Of a stretch of DNA of 64,000 nucleotides, positions 41,951 to 51,127 are shown piece after piece (position 1 is the stretch's first letter; the number at the start of each line of letters is the position of its first letter). Source of the stretch: Caldalkalibacillus uzonensis (lineage in GTDB: Bacteria > Bacillota > Bacilli > Caldalkalibacillales > Caldalkalibacillaceae); the NCBI RefSeq assembly GCF_030814135.1, contig NZ_JAUSUQ010000009.1:62001-126000 (forward strand), in the 5' to 3' direction. The position numbers and the translations under genes were made by a program. Below the pieces are notes generated by a model that was given only the letters and a program-made list of their open reading frames with translations, searched no databases and was not told the DNA's origin.

Positions 41951-43006
41951 GTGTTTAACCGTTTGTTTCCCATGGTGCTTATCGCCGGATTGCCGTTGTC
42001 TGTGGCAGGCAGTCTCTTTCACTGGCCTGAAGCGCTTATGTTTATGATCTACTGTGCTACTATTATCGCTTTAGCAGCATATATGGGCCGGGCGACAGAA
42101 AACTTGTCCATTGTCTCCGGTCCACGGATTGGCGGCTTGCTAAATGCGACATTTGGCAATGCAGTCGAGCTGATCATTTCCATTTTTGCCCTTAAAGCCG
42201 GATTTGTTTCCATTGTGCTTGCCTCCTTAACTGGTGCAGTTCTGGGAAATTTATTGCTGGTAGGAGGGCTTGCCTTTTTAGTGGGAGGATTCCGGTTTAA
42301 ACGTCAACGATTTGATATTCACGACGCCAGGTTTAACGCGGTTTTACTTATGTTTGGTGTTGTTGTGGCCTTTGTCTTTCCTGAGATTTTCTCCATGTAC
42401 TTAACCGATCAAGAAGCTTTAACCCTCAGTGTCTGGATCGCTGTTATTCTGATTCTGCTGTATTTTGCGGCCTTACTGTTCAGATTGGTCACGCACCGCG
42501 GGATGTATCAAAGCGGCAAAGAGGAAGAGAAGCATGAGGAAACTGCCGAGTGGAGTAAACGAAAATCGATCATGATTCTCGCCTTATCTACCATCGCAGT
42601 GGCTTATATCAGTGAAAGTCTGGTCCATACCTTTGAAAGTGTGGGGGAAACTTTTGGCTGGAGTGACGTCTTTATCGGGGTGATCATTGTGGCCATTGTG
42701 GGCAATGCTGCTGAACATGCCTCGGCCATTATTATGGCCTATAAAAACAGGATGGACGTCGCAGTGGAAATTGCGATCGGATCCACCCTGCAAATTGCCA
42801 TGTTCGTGACTCCTCTGTTGGTTCTTATCTCCCTTTTTTTCCCATCCCCAATGCCCTTAGTCTTTACCGTACCCGAACTGGTCACCATGGTCCTGGCCGT
42901 TCTGTTGACAAACACCATTGCTATTGACGGTGATACAAACTGGTTCGAAGGGGCCATGATGCTGGGCGCTTATTTGATCATGGGCGTAGGTTTTTATTTA
43001 TTGTAG
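41951..43006 (+). CDS. Ca2+/H+ antiporter (CaxA/ChaA, YfkE-like)
   Basis: The 351-residue integral membrane protein has about eleven helices and two inverted alpha-repeats. The repeat motifs are GLLNATFGNAVELIISIFAL (c-1) and AIVGNAAEHASAIIMAY (c-2), with the essential Glu residues. An acidic cytoplasmic loop (GKEEEKHEETAEW) lies between the halves. The CaCA-family member exports Ca2+ in exchange for protons. The start is probably GTG 41951 behind AGGGTGAG; an in-frame GTG at 41942 would consume that site. Confidence 0.9.
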   Translation: MFNRLFPMVLIAGLPLSVAGSLFHWPEALMFMIYCATIIALAAYMGRATENLSIVSGPRIGGLLNATFGNAVELIISIFALKAGFVSIVLASLTGAVLGNLLLVGGLAFLVGGFRFKRQRFDIHDARFNAVLLMFGVVVAFVFPEIFSMYLTDQEALTLSVWIAVILILLYFAALLFRLVTHRGMYQSGKEEEKHEETAEWSKRKSIMILALSTIAVAYISESLVHTFESVGETFGWSDVFIGVIIVAIVGNAAEHASAIIMAYKNRMDVAVEIAIGSTLQIAMFVTPLLVLISLFFPSPMPLVFTVPELVTMVLAVLLTNTIAIDGDTNWFEGAMMLGAYLIMGVGFYLL

Positions 43007-43012
43007 CTGTGA

Positions 43013-43744
43013 TTATCCCCTTTTCCCAATGATAATCATCCGGGGTGAGCGAACCGGATCATACGCCTGTCGTTCCAGACTGCCGTATACCTTGGTCACT
43101 TCCAGGCCGGCCTCCTTCAGCATAGCCGCCATTTCCTCATATGTGAACAGTTGCACTTGTTCCTTATAATGACGTGCCTCTTCTCCTTCACGCACTTCAA
43201 TTGTTTTGACCACCTGTTTGCCTTGTATCTGCCGCCGCTCAATAATGTGCAGTTGGCCTGCTTCCCTTTCGGTATAGGGCTTCAAATTGTGCTTAACATA
43301 TTCCGGATTTAAAAAGTCGATCAGAAACTGGCCGTTTGTTTGCAGTGCCCGGCGGATGCCCCGAAAGACACTCAAATTGTCATCCCATTTTTCAAAGTAA
43401 CCGAAACTGGTAAACAGATTGAGGATATAATCAAACTCATGTTCAAAGGGGATTTTGCGCACATCGCCCTGAACATACCTGATGTTGTATTCCGCACTCC
43501 GTTTTTCAGCTTCAGCCAAAAGGACAGAGGAAAGATCCAGCCCGGTGACCTGAAATCCCCTGCGGGCCAAAGCCCGGCTGTGCCGCCCTTGGCCGCAGCA
43601 CAAGTCCAAAACAGCGCTTCCTTTTTCCATGTCCAGTAAGTTGACAATCTGGTTCACTTCCCGCTCTGCGGCTTCATCATTGCGGTGGGCATAAATTTTT
43701 AAATAATCCTGTTTAAAACTTTGCACATACCACGGTTCACCCAT
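43013..43744 (-). CDS. Class I SAM-dependent methyltransferase
   Basis: The 243-residue protein has motif I AVLDLCCGQGRHSRALARRG, the acidic TGLDLS of motif II, and DYILNLFTSFGYF after RYVQGDVRKIPF. It resembles small-molecule methyltransferases annotated YxaB/UbiE-like in Bacilli. Neither substrate nor partner is evident. It is convergent with the antiporter gene, 6 nt apart. Confidence 0.85.
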   Translation of the reverse strand: MGEPWYVQSFKQDYLKIYAHRNDEAAEREVNQIVNLLDMEKGSAVLDLCCGQGRHSRALARRGFQVTGLDLSSVLLAEAEKRSAEYNIRYVQGDVRKIPFEHEFDYILNLFTSFGYFEKWDDNLSVFRGIRRALQTNGQFLIDFLNPEYVKHNLKPYTEREAGQLHIIERRQIQGKQVVKTIEVREGEEARHYKEQVQLFTYEEMAAMLKEAGLEVTKVYGSLERQAYDPVRSPRMIIIGKRG

Positions 43745-43815
43745 TGGCTCTTCTCCTTTGTCTCTTGTGAATGATTTTGCTCATCCGCAGAACACGAAAC
43801 GGGACGGCGAATTGC

Positions 43816-44778
43816 TTAATAAAATTGGAAACTAGGATAAACGTAAGGGGTTTCCGGTGCTTCCACTTCGGTAATCTCCGTAATATCCAAAGCCGGAATC
43901 AGCCAGCCATTGTAATCTTTCTCAACTAGCGTTCCGGTTACCCGAATCCAAGTATCCTCTTCATATTGTTTGGCTTGCTCCCCTTGTGTCAACATCCCGT
44001 ACACACCGGAGTCAGCTGTACAACACGTCATGGAAAAACGGGCCACAACCAGGTGATCCGCTTTCATCCCTTCTTCCCGGTAAACAAAGCCCATCAGTTC
44101 AAAATTTTTGCCCAACAATTGATCTTGATACATGTTAATCACTGATAACATATCCAAAAAGTTATCATCAGTAATTTGCACCACTTCCTGCTCAAGCGCT
44201 TCCTGCAACAGTTGCCCATAAAAGTCCTCTATATCAGTCGCGCCCACTAAATCCTCATAGGTGTAGTGCTCACCAAGTTCACGTTTCTCAAGTTCCGCCA
44301 AATAGTCATCCGCCGTCTTAGAGGCATTGCCCTCCGCTTGCTCAGCCAATTCAAGACCGTCAAGTTCAGATTGTTTTTCTAACAATGTTCTGGTATTCAC
44401 CCCATCATTCAACTGAACACCTCTCATGGCAGCAACCGAACTGTCCAACACCTTGTCGGGCAGGAGAAAACCGCTTAACACTGGAAATAAGAAAATTGAG
44501 TAAAACAAGACTTTCTTCCAGCGCCTGTCAGGTAACTGATGGCCGCCTTCACATCCACATTCTTCTTCTGCTGCTGTTCCGGCTTTAACTGTACTTCTCA
44601 AGATTTGCACCACACTTAAAACCAGTAAAACAGCAACAGCAAAATAGATAAACGGCATCATGCGAGGGGCGATATAATATTGGATATTGCCTGTAAAAAT
44701 CAAACTGAGAAACAGCATGGTAAAGCCAAACAGAATAATTCCCCTGAGAAAATGCTGGAAGCCACGTTCCTCTTCCAT
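43816..44778 (-). CDS. TIGR03943/DUF1980 permease-associated protein (YcgQ-like)
   Basis: The 320-residue protein has N-terminal transmembrane segments (residues about 10-60 and 92-112), a short CGCEGG motif in the loop, and a large outside domain. The C-terminal OB-like region (LMGFVYREEGMKADHLVVARFSMTCCTADSGVYG) is typical of TIGR03943. It is always coupled with a DUF318/ArsP-type permease, here directly upstream. The CC pair and the zur-led operon suggest metal handling. Function remains unproven. Confidence 0.85.
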   Translation of the reverse strand: MEEERGFQHFLRGIILFGFTMLFLSLIFTGNIQYYIAPRMMPFIYFAVAVLLVLSVVQILRSTVKAGTAAEEECGCEGGHQLPDRRWKKVLFYSIFLFPVLSGFLLPDKVLDSSVAAMRGVQLNDGVNTRTLLEKQSELDGLELAEQAEGNASKTADDYLAELEKRELGEHYTYEDLVGATDIEDFYGQLLQEALEQEVVQITDDNFLDMLSVINMYQDQLLGKNFELMGFVYREEGMKADHLVVARFSMTCCTADSGVYGMLTQGEQAKQYEEDTWIRVTGTLVEKDYNGWLIPALDITEITEVEAPETPYVYPSFQFY

Positions 44779-44816
44779 TTTGCTCTCCCCTCCCCTTTAC
44801 AGGTTTCCCCTTGCTT

Positions 44817-45890
44817 TTACAAGACAAACAACTGCAACAGCATCACGGCCACAAAGACAACAATGGTGACAGTGGCCATAAAGGCCAGAGCAAATCTAAG
44901 TTTAAAGTAAGCAAACAGCATCACGGTGTTTTTCAGATCCAGCATGGGACCATAAACCAAAAAGGCAACCAAGGAGCCGGTGGTAAACATGCTGCCAAAG
45001 GATGCAGCGACAAACGCGTCTGCTTCTGAACACAAGGACAAGAGATAAGCAAAGGCCATCATCACCATAGTTGAGCTCCATTCATTGTCCCCAATTGCCA
45101 ATAGAAGCTGCCGGTCCAGGAATGTCTGCACCACGCCTGCTACAAAGGCGCCGGCAATCAAGTACTTGCCCATATCAAAAAATTCATCAGCTGCATGGTA
45201 CATGGTCTGCTTCAACTTGGCTAAAGGGCCTGGAGCTAAGGTTTGCTGGTTATGTTGATGCCCGTGTTCATGCCCGGAATGATGAGCGTCACTGGTCTCC
45301 CGCCTTAATTGATCGCTGTTCTTAAAGATCAGGTATAAGATCAAGCCAATCAGCATGGCTAGAATAAAAGCCAAGACCATACGGCTGTATAACACAGTCA
45401 GATCGTTACGGAAGGCAAAGAAAGTTGAGCCAAATACAACCGGATTTAAAATCGGAGCCCCTACCAGAAACACAACCCCAACATGAAGTGGCATGCCTTT
45501 TAAAATAAGGCGGCGCACGACAGGAATAATGGCGCACTCACAGATTGGAAAAACCGCACCCAACACCGCTGCCGGAAAAAGAGCAGCATACGCATTTTGG
45601 GGTAAATAGCGCTGGATGGTCTCTTCTTTGACATACACCTGAATCAAACCGGAAATAAACACACCCAGCAAAATAAACGGGATCGCCTCAATCACTATGC
45701 TGAGAAAAATGGTGTTGACACTTATCCACGAATCAGGAATGGTGATGAGTGGATCGTCTCCTTTAAAACGATCTATATTAAAGAATAAGAGTAAAAAGAA
45801 CCCCAGCAACAACAAGCCCAATATGTCTGTCAGCCATGCTCTGCCTTGTCTTGCTTGTGTTGGTTTTGGTGAACTGGGCTCCACAATCAA
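44817..45890 (-). CDS. Permease of the DUF318/ArsP superfamily (YcgR-like)
   Basis: The 357-residue protein has about eight helices, the FPICECAIIPVVRRLI cysteine motif and GAPILNPVVFGSTFFAF, both typical of DUF318 permeases. A cytoplasmic His-rich loop (HHSGHEHGHQHNQ) could bind zinc. Its start overlaps the zur stop by 4 nt, so regulator and permease are cotranslated. With the next gene it forms a two-component permease proposed to move a metal or a metal complex. Zinc is suggested by zur and znuABC nearby. Confidence 0.85.
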   Translation of the reverse strand: MIVEPSSPKPTQARQGRAWLTDILGLLLLGFFLLLFFNIDRFKGDDPLITIPDSWISVNTIFLSIVIEAIPFILLGVFISGLIQVYVKEETIQRYLPQNAYAALFPAAVLGAVFPICECAIIPVVRRLILKGMPLHVGVVFLVGAPILNPVVFGSTFFAFRNDLTVLYSRMVLAFILAMLIGLILYLIFKNSDQLRRETSDAHHSGHEHGHQHNQQTLAPGPLAKLKQTMYHAADEFFDMGKYLIAGAFVAGVVQTFLDRQLLLAIGDNEWSSTMVMMAFAYLLSLCSEADAFVAASFGSMFTTGSLVAFLVYGPMLDLKNTVMLFAYFKLRFALAFMATVTIVVFVAVMLLQLFVL

Positions 45891-46306
45891 TCGCCACCTT
45901 TACATTGGGTACAATAGCCGTATATCTCAAATTTATGACCGGTTATCGTAAAATCCTGTGGTTCACCAAACATGGCGTCCATAGGGCACATATCAATTCG
46001 TTCGGTACGGCCGCATTCGGTACAAATGAGATGATGATGGTGTTCATGGGGTGAACAAGCCATCCGGTAGATCCGTTCATCCTTTAATTGAGTGGCTTCC
46101 ACAATTTCCAGTTGTTCAAACAGAGCCAAATTGCGATAGATGGTATCAAAACTGATACTAGGATAATCCTCCTGCATTTTTTCCAGCATTTCTTTGGCTG
46201 TCATATATCGTTTTTCAGCTGCAAAAATACGGATCATCTCTTCCCGCTTGCCGGTGTATTTATACCCCTTATCTTTTAAAATCTTGAGCGCTTCTTCCAC
46301 CGTCAT
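45887..46306 (-). CDS. zur: Zinc-uptake regulator Zur (Fur family)
   Basis: The 139-residue Fur-family repressor has a winged helix (YKYTGKREEMIRIFAAEKRY, SISFDTIYRNLALFEQL) and a regulatory HEHHHHLIC region. The structural zinc site is formed by CTECGR...MCP and YCTQCKGG (two C-x2-C pairs). The Bacillus Zur/Fur/PerR assignment rests on sequence character and the adjoining znuABC. The ATG at 46306 follows GGAGGAA. It would repress znuA under zinc sufficiency. It is the first gene of an operon with the two permease genes. Confidence 0.88.
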   Translation of the reverse strand: MTVEEALKILKDKGYKYTGKREEMIRIFAAEKRYMTAKEMLEKMQEDYPSISFDTIYRNLALFEQLEIVEATQLKDERIYRMACSPHEHHHHLICTECGRTERIDMCPMDAMFGEPQDFTITGHKFEIYGYCTQCKGGD

Positions 46307-46397
46307 AAACGTTCCTCCATTAAGAATCATTCGCGTTTTCCACTGCCAATCTATACGTCATTGTAACGTTAATTTTATTTTTTATCAATGACAACAG

Positions 46398-46412
46398 GAG
46401 TGTAAAACACTC
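46398..46412. repeat. Short palindrome GAGTGT-AAA-ACACTC
   Basis: A perfect 6-bp inverted repeat with a 3-nt spacer lies in the divergent region between zur and the broken Xre gene. It could be an operator for either gene; no evidence beyond position. Confidence 0.4.
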
Positions 46413-46420
46413 TTTACATT

Positions 46421-46620
46421 ATGATAAAGGTATTTTACAATTCAATGCATAATCTGACACAGGAGGATTTGGCCAAAAAGCTGGGAGTGACCAGAGCGAC
46501 CATTAACGCCATTGAAAATGGCCGCTATGACCCCTCCCTAAAATTGGCTTGGCTTTTAAAATAGCCCGCTTCTTTCACGTACGTATTGAAGATGTGTTTA
46601 TTGATGAAGAAGAGCATTAA
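46421..46620 (+). pseudogene. Xre-type regulator (YgzD-like), frameshifted
   Basis: The first frame reads a helix-turn-helix protein (MHNLTQEDLAKKLGVTRATI, NAIENGRYDPSLKLA) and stops at 46562-46564. A second frame continues as FKIARFFHVRIEDVFIDEEE to the end at 46620. The break contains TTGGC twice in tandem (46544-46553). Removing one copy restores KLAFKIARFF, the usual family sequence, so a 5-bp duplication is the simplest cause. The N-terminus is also slightly off the normal pattern and no ribosome site is well placed. Confidence 0.82.
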
Positions 46621-47456
46621 TCAGTCTTGATGACCCATTTTTTAACACCCAGCACGGTGATGAGAATCAGGAAGGCAATGACCACAATGGTTCCACCTGG
46701 GGCCAAGTTAAAGGTATAGGAGCAATATAAACCCAGGATAACGGCCAGCTCCCCAAACAATATAGCGTAGATAAACGTTTGTTTGAAACTGTTCGCTAAC
46801 TGAATACTGGCTGCCACAGGCAAAACCATCAAGGCCGAGACAAGCAAAATGCCCACAATCCGCATCGCTGAAGCAATGACAAGGGCAACCAAAATGGTAA
46901 AAACAAGATTGATCCACTTACGGGGAATGCCGGTAATACGCGCATGCTCATCGTCAAACGACAGTGAAAACAATTCTTTATACAATAAAGTCACAACCAG
47001 CAGGACAACTGCACCGATCACCATAATCGTATTCCGGTCGGTCCGGGTAATGGCGATAATGCTGCCAAATAAATAATTGAATAAGTCCACATTAAAACCA
47101 TTGGCAATGGAAATGAAGACCACACCCAAACCAATACCGGTAGATAAAATAATCGGAATCGGCAGTTCCTGATAAAACCTGTAACTTTTGCGCAGCCGTT
47201 CAATGATCAGTGCCCCGGCAACAGAGAACCCCATGCCCATGTATACAGGATTTAACCCGGCAAAAAACCCGACATATTTGGCCAGCAGCAAATTGAAGGC
47301 AATGCCGGTCAAGGTGACATGGGACAAAGCATCGGCAATCATGGACAATCGCCGGACCACAAGAAAAACACCTAATAAAGGTGCCAAAAAACCGATGATT
47401 AGCCCTGAAATAAGTGCGTGGCGCATAAACTCAAAATGAATCAGTATTTCAATCAT
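46617..47456 (-). CDS. znuB: Zinc ABC transporter permease ZnuB
   Basis: The 279-residue permease of the ABC-3 family has about eight helices: MRHALISGLIIGFLAPLLGV at the N-terminus, then SMIADALSHVTLTGIAFNLL, the coupling-helix region. GYLLVSAL appears as MRIVGILLVSALMVLP. It forms the channel of the zinc importer with ZnuC and ZnuA. It is the third gene, 12 nt after znuC. The stop overlaps the end of the convergent Xre remnant. Confidence 0.92.
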   Translation of the reverse strand: MIEILIHFEFMRHALISGLIIGFLAPLLGVFLVVRRLSMIADALSHVTLTGIAFNLLLAKYVGFFAGLNPVYMGMGFSVAGALIIERLRKSYRFYQELPIPIILSTGIGLGVVFISIANGFNVDLFNYLFGSIIAITRTDRNTIMVIGAVVLLVVTLLYKELFSLSFDDEHARITGIPRKWINLVFTILVALVIASAMRIVGILLVSALMVLPVAASIQLANSFKQTFIYAILFGELAVILGLYCSYTFNLAPGGTIVVIAFLILITVLGVKKWVIKTD

Positions 47457-47468
47457 AGATAAGACTCC

Positions 47469-48239
47469 TCAATGTGAATGTTCTAATATGCGCACATGAT
47501 GTCCGTAGGCCGTGGCCAGAATGGCATCCTGATTCTGGACAAACTCGTGAGGGTCACCATGAAAAAAGAGTTTCTTATTTAAACAAGCAACTTGCTTCAC
47601 TTTATCCGTAATCACACCGATATCGTGGCTGACCAGTAACAAGGAAATTCCCAATTCCTGATTCAGCTGTTCCAACAGATCAAAGAAGCGGCTGACTGAG
47701 TCAGCATCCACGCCTACCGTCGGTTCATCCAGTATCAGAAGTTCCGGGGTGCTGACCAAAGCCCGGGCAATAAACGTCCGCTGTTGCTGGCCACCTGACA
47801 GTTTACCAATATTACGGTGAGCCAGATCTTCCAATCCGACCAGTTTGATAGCGTGCATGATTTGTTCTTTTTCCTGTTTTCCGATCCAGCGAAAGAGTCC
47901 CATCTTACCGAACAGACCGGTGGCAACCACCTCATACACAGTGGCTGGAAAGCCTGTGTTGAAGCTGTTAGCCTTTTGAGACACATAACCCACTTTGGAC
48001 CAGTCCTTAAAAGTGGAAATAGGCTGCCCAAACAGTTTAACCTCACCCGTTGGCGAGTGGAGCAACCCCAAAATAATTTTAATTAATGTTGATTTTCCAG
48101 ATCCGTTAGGTCCCACCAGACCCAGGAAATCCCCCCGGGTCATGGTGAGGTTAACATCCTCAAGCACTTTGGTTTTGGCATCATATTGAAAATTAATATG
48201 CTTTAACTCGATCACAGTTTTAGATTGATTGGGTCTCAT
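47469..48239 (-). CDS. znuC: Zinc ABC transporter ATP-binding protein ZnuC
   Basis: The 256-residue ATPase has Walker A GPNGSGKST, signature LSGGQQQR, Walker B LLILDEPTVGVD and the switch LLVSHDIG. Its closest type is ZnuC/AdcC. It energises zinc uptake. It overlaps znuA by 4 nt and leads into znuB. Confidence 0.93.
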   Translation of the reverse strand: MRPNQSKTVIELKHINFQYDAKTKVLEDVNLTMTRGDFLGLVGPNGSGKSTLIKIILGLLHSPTGEVKLFGQPISTFKDWSKVGYVSQKANSFNTGFPATVYEVVATGLFGKMGLFRWIGKQEKEQIMHAIKLVGLEDLAHRNIGKLSGGQQQRTFIARALVSTPELLILDEPTVGVDADSVSRFFDLLEQLNQELGISLLLVSHDIGVITDKVKQVACLNKKLFFHGDPHEFVQNQDAILATAYGHHVRILEHSH

Positions 48240-49270
48240 TGTTCCTGGTAGCCCAGAGCCTTTTTCAGTACATCCAAATTTTGCTCCATAATGGAGAAAT
48301 AGTCTTCACCCTGGGCCAGTTCCTCCTCCGTCAAGGATTCAAGATTATGCAACACCAACGATTCCGCCCCGGTTTCGCTCTTAATCACTTCGGCCACCTT
48401 AAGTGTGACCGTATTTTCAAACAAGATATAGTCGATATCGTTCTCTTGGACAAACTCAATAATTTCACTCAAGCGTTGGGGACTTGGCTCCTGGGAAGGG
48501 CTCAGGCCGGCAATTCCCACCTGGTTCAGCTCATAGCGCAAAGCCAAATAACCAAAAGCTTCATGGGAAACAACAAAATCTCTGCGCTCTATATTTTGGC
48601 TCATCTCTTCAAATTTAGCATGAAGATCATCAAACCCTTGAGCCAATTCGCTGTAATTCTGCTCATAAAAGTCAGCATACTCCGGATCAATCTCTACCAA
48701 AGCATCTTTAATGGCCTCAGCCTGTTGCTTGGCCCGCAATGGGTCGACCCAGACATGGGGATCCAGTTCCCCGTGCTCATGCTCATGTTCATGAGCGTGG
48801 TCATGATCCTCTTCTTTACCGTGGTCATGAGCATGACCCGTTTCCTCATTGGTCAACAGCTGTACATGAGCTGTGCTCTCCACAACTTTCAAGTCAGGAT
48901 TATCAATGGCTTCAACAATTTTTTCAATCCATCCTTCGAAGCCACCCCCATTATATACGAATAAATCCGCTTTGTGAAGTTCAACAATGTCGTTGGGTGT
49001 GGGTTCAAAGTCGTGAGGTTCTGCTCCGGGTGGAATTAAGTTAATCACTTCGGCGCGCTCGCCGGCAATTTTCTGGGCAAAATCATAGAGTGGAAACAGA
49101 CTGGTGTAAATAAGCAGACGCTCTTCTTCATGGGAATCAGCTTCGTCCTGTCCTTGTTCGGAGCCATCCTCTTCAGATGCAGGCCCTACCTCAGCGGGGC
49201 TGCAGGCCATCAGCGTCAAGGATAAAACCAACATGGTGCTGAACAGGACTAAAATGGATTTGCGGTACAA
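48236..49270 (-). CDS. znuA: Zinc-binding lipoprotein ZnuA
   Basis: The 344-residue cluster A-I substrate-binding protein has a lipobox (L-M-A-C), an acidic linker and zinc-ligand His residues in PPGAEPHDFEPT, LDPHVWVDP and FVVSHEAFGYLALRYEL. A His/Asp-rich loop (HDHAHEHEHEHGE) precedes the second ligand, as in ZnuA/AdcA. TTG 49270 follows AAAGGGGG. The upstream region has a sigmaA promoter and two Zur-box-like sites. It captures Zn2+ outside the cell for ZnuBC. Confidence 0.93.
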   Translation of the reverse strand: MYRKSILVLFSTMLVLSLTLMACSPAEVGPASEEDGSEQGQDEADSHEEERLLIYTSLFPLYDFAQKIAGERAEVINLIPPGAEPHDFEPTPNDIVELHKADLFVYNGGGFEGWIEKIVEAIDNPDLKVVESTAHVQLLTNEETGHAHDHGKEEDHDHAHEHEHEHGELDPHVWVDPLRAKQQAEAIKDALVEIDPEYADFYEQNYSELAQGFDDLHAKFEEMSQNIERRDFVVSHEAFGYLALRYELNQVGIAGLSPSQEPSPQRLSEIIEFVQENDIDYILFENTVTLKVAEVIKSETGAESLVLHNLESLTEEELAQGEDYFSIMEQNLDVLKKALGYQEQ

Positions 49271-49292
49271 TATACGTTCCCCCTTTAATTTT

Positions 49293-49374
49293 TATAAATC
49301 ATAATGAATCTTATTTAACACAGGTGACATTATACCGTACTTTTTCCGATTTGTAAATCATAATTACATTTTAT
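49293..49374 (-). promoter_or_regulatory. znuA promoter with two Zur-box-like sites
   Basis: On the minus strand TTTACA (49352-49357) and TATAAT (49329-49334) are 17 nt apart. AT-rich dyads resembling the Zur/Fur-family box flank it: one around 49352-49374 (AAATCATAATTACATTTTA-like) covering the -35, the other at 49293-49315 (ATAAATCATAATGAATC) downstream of the start point. Two bound dimers would block transcription. Confidence 0.7.
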
Positions 49375-49415
49375 ATAAATGCTTACGCTGCTTTTAAAAG
49401 GGGCAGCCCAGATGC

Positions 49416-51071
49416 TCAGGCTGCCGCCAACAAATGCCTGATTACGCTATACGTCAGAAGGGGAACGATTTCCAAGGAGTAAGTCAGCTCCAAGCGTTCA
49501 AATTTTTTATGGGCATCAAAACCGTAAGGACCAATGTTGCAGACAGGAACATTGATGGCCCGGATATCTTCCACATTGAGACGGTAACGTTCTCCCCACA
49601 CCGGAACATTTTGCTCATAAGTGTGGATGCTCTGTTCACCGTCACTTAAGGCCATGTAGCTCATATCTGAAATATAGGGGTAGAACTTTTTCATGACAAT
49701 CGGTTTGGGGCAGTCGGGCTGAACCTGTTCCACTGCTTGCCCAATGGCCCGGATCAGGCGAGAACCTTCCGCTGTTTGTTCTGAAACGGCCACACGCGGG
49801 ATATACAAGTTGGAATAAAACACAATCATAACAGGTTCTTTAACCTTGTCCCACTTCCAGACTTGCTCAACCACACGACAAGCATAACTGCGGATATCCA
49901 GGGTTTGCTGCTCTACAACGTGCTGACAGAAATCGCCGATCGTCCGTTCGAAAGTGGATCCATGCTGTGCTTTGACCCGTTGATAATACTCCTCAAACGT
50001 GTAGACGCGGGGCTGAATTGGTGGGGGATCGAATCGGGTTCCGCTCAATTTGCCGTACAGTTCATAACGCTCCTGGTAAGTTTCTATGGCCCGTTCAAAG
50101 GCGCGTAGCCCGTGTGCTTTCAATTTTTCCAGTACCTGGTCAGGGGACCAGGAGTGGACAAACAAATTGTAATAGGCAAAAGCAGTTAAAGGGGTCTGCA
50201 CATCATAAAAAGGTTTTAAATCTGTTTGCTTCAAGGAAACGGGAGGCAAGGTCCATTCTCCGTATAATTCATCACACAGCAAGGGGTTATAGTCTATTTC
50301 CCGCGTCAGTTCCGAGATGATTAAATTGGGATCAAATCCCTCAAACACTTGGCCCACATGGGTCTCTTTTCCGGCGATGAAGAAAGTAGGCAACAGCTTG
50401 CCAACGGTGCCCACATAAATATACCGGTTCTCATCGCCGGAGTAGCGGGCTGAGGTATAGTCTGAATTGATGGCTGCAATGAATGCAAATCCTTCCTTCT
50501 CCTTGATGCGTCTTAAATCCTTTAAGGCTGAGCGTATGCCGTGGGAGCTGTCCTCTTCATCACTGGTCAGTACAACGAGGATGTTTCCCTGTAATTCTTC
50601 AGGATGTTGGGCAAAATGCTTCAGCACGTACAAATGACTGGCCACACCGCTTTTCATGTCGACACTTCCCCGTCCAAACAGCCAGTCTTCTGAGTGAGCA
50701 TGGGCTTGTACCTCTGGCGGAAGTTGATATTCTCTGATGATATGTTTTAACTGATCCGGGTCTGTTGCCTGTCCCTGCCATGCACCGTAATCATCCATGC
50801 CCACGGTGTCGAAATGGCCCATAAGGATGACAGTCTCTGAGGACTGGACAGCTGAGCCCCTGACATAAGCGATCACATTATAACGTTCCTGGTAATCATG
50901 ATAAGTCCGGGTCAGCAGCACTTGCTCCGGTCGTTGTTGAAAATATGGTAACTCAACAATATAACGGTACAGAACTTCAGCCATTTCCCGCTCGCCTTGT
51001 GTATTAACCACACTGGCATGACTGATAAGATCTTTGACCAGCTGTTCCATCTCTGTCCGGTTCACTTTCAC
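49416..51071 (-). CDS. M20-family peptidase, RocB-like
   Basis: The 551-residue di-zinc hydrolase has VILMGHFDTVGMDDYG (His and Asp ligands), LFGRGSVDMKSGVASHL (bridging Asp), and LTSDEEDSSHGIRSAL (catalytic Glu pair). The length and the long middle insert match B. subtilis RocB, an arginine-catabolism protein of unclear activity, rather than dipeptidases. The start is probably GTG 51071 behind GGGGGAA. No other roc genes are near. It is 57 nt downstream of the OmpA-like gene on the same strand. Confidence 0.82.
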   Translation of the reverse strand: MKVNRTEMEQLVKDLISHASVVNTQGEREMAEVLYRYIVELPYFQQRPEQVLLTRTYHDYQERYNVIAYVRGSAVQSSETVILMGHFDTVGMDDYGAWQGQATDPDQLKHIIREYQLPPEVQAHAHSEDWLFGRGSVDMKSGVASHLYVLKHFAQHPEELQGNILVVLTSDEEDSSHGIRSALKDLRRIKEKEGFAFIAAINSDYTSARYSGDENRYIYVGTVGKLLPTFFIAGKETHVGQVFEGFDPNLIISELTREIDYNPLLCDELYGEWTLPPVSLKQTDLKPFYDVQTPLTAFAYYNLFVHSWSPDQVLEKLKAHGLRAFERAIETYQERYELYGKLSGTRFDPPPIQPRVYTFEEYYQRVKAQHGSTFERTIGDFCQHVVEQQTLDIRSYACRVVEQVWKWDKVKEPVMIVFYSNLYIPRVAVSEQTAEGSRLIRAIGQAVEQVQPDCPKPIVMKKFYPYISDMSYMALSDGEQSIHTYEQNVPVWGERYRLNVEDIRAINVPVCNIGPYGFDAHKKFERLELTYSLEIVPLLTYSVIRHLLAAA

Positions 51072-51127
51072 GGCAGTTCCCCCATTTAAACTGTTTTTAA
51101 TTCTTATTTTTTTACATTGTATCATCA

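Noticed and set aside
46541-46553. Target-site duplication left by an excised insertion sequence
   Set aside because: A 5-bp duplication could be such a footprint, but no IS remnant or other copy supports it, and simple slippage explains it.
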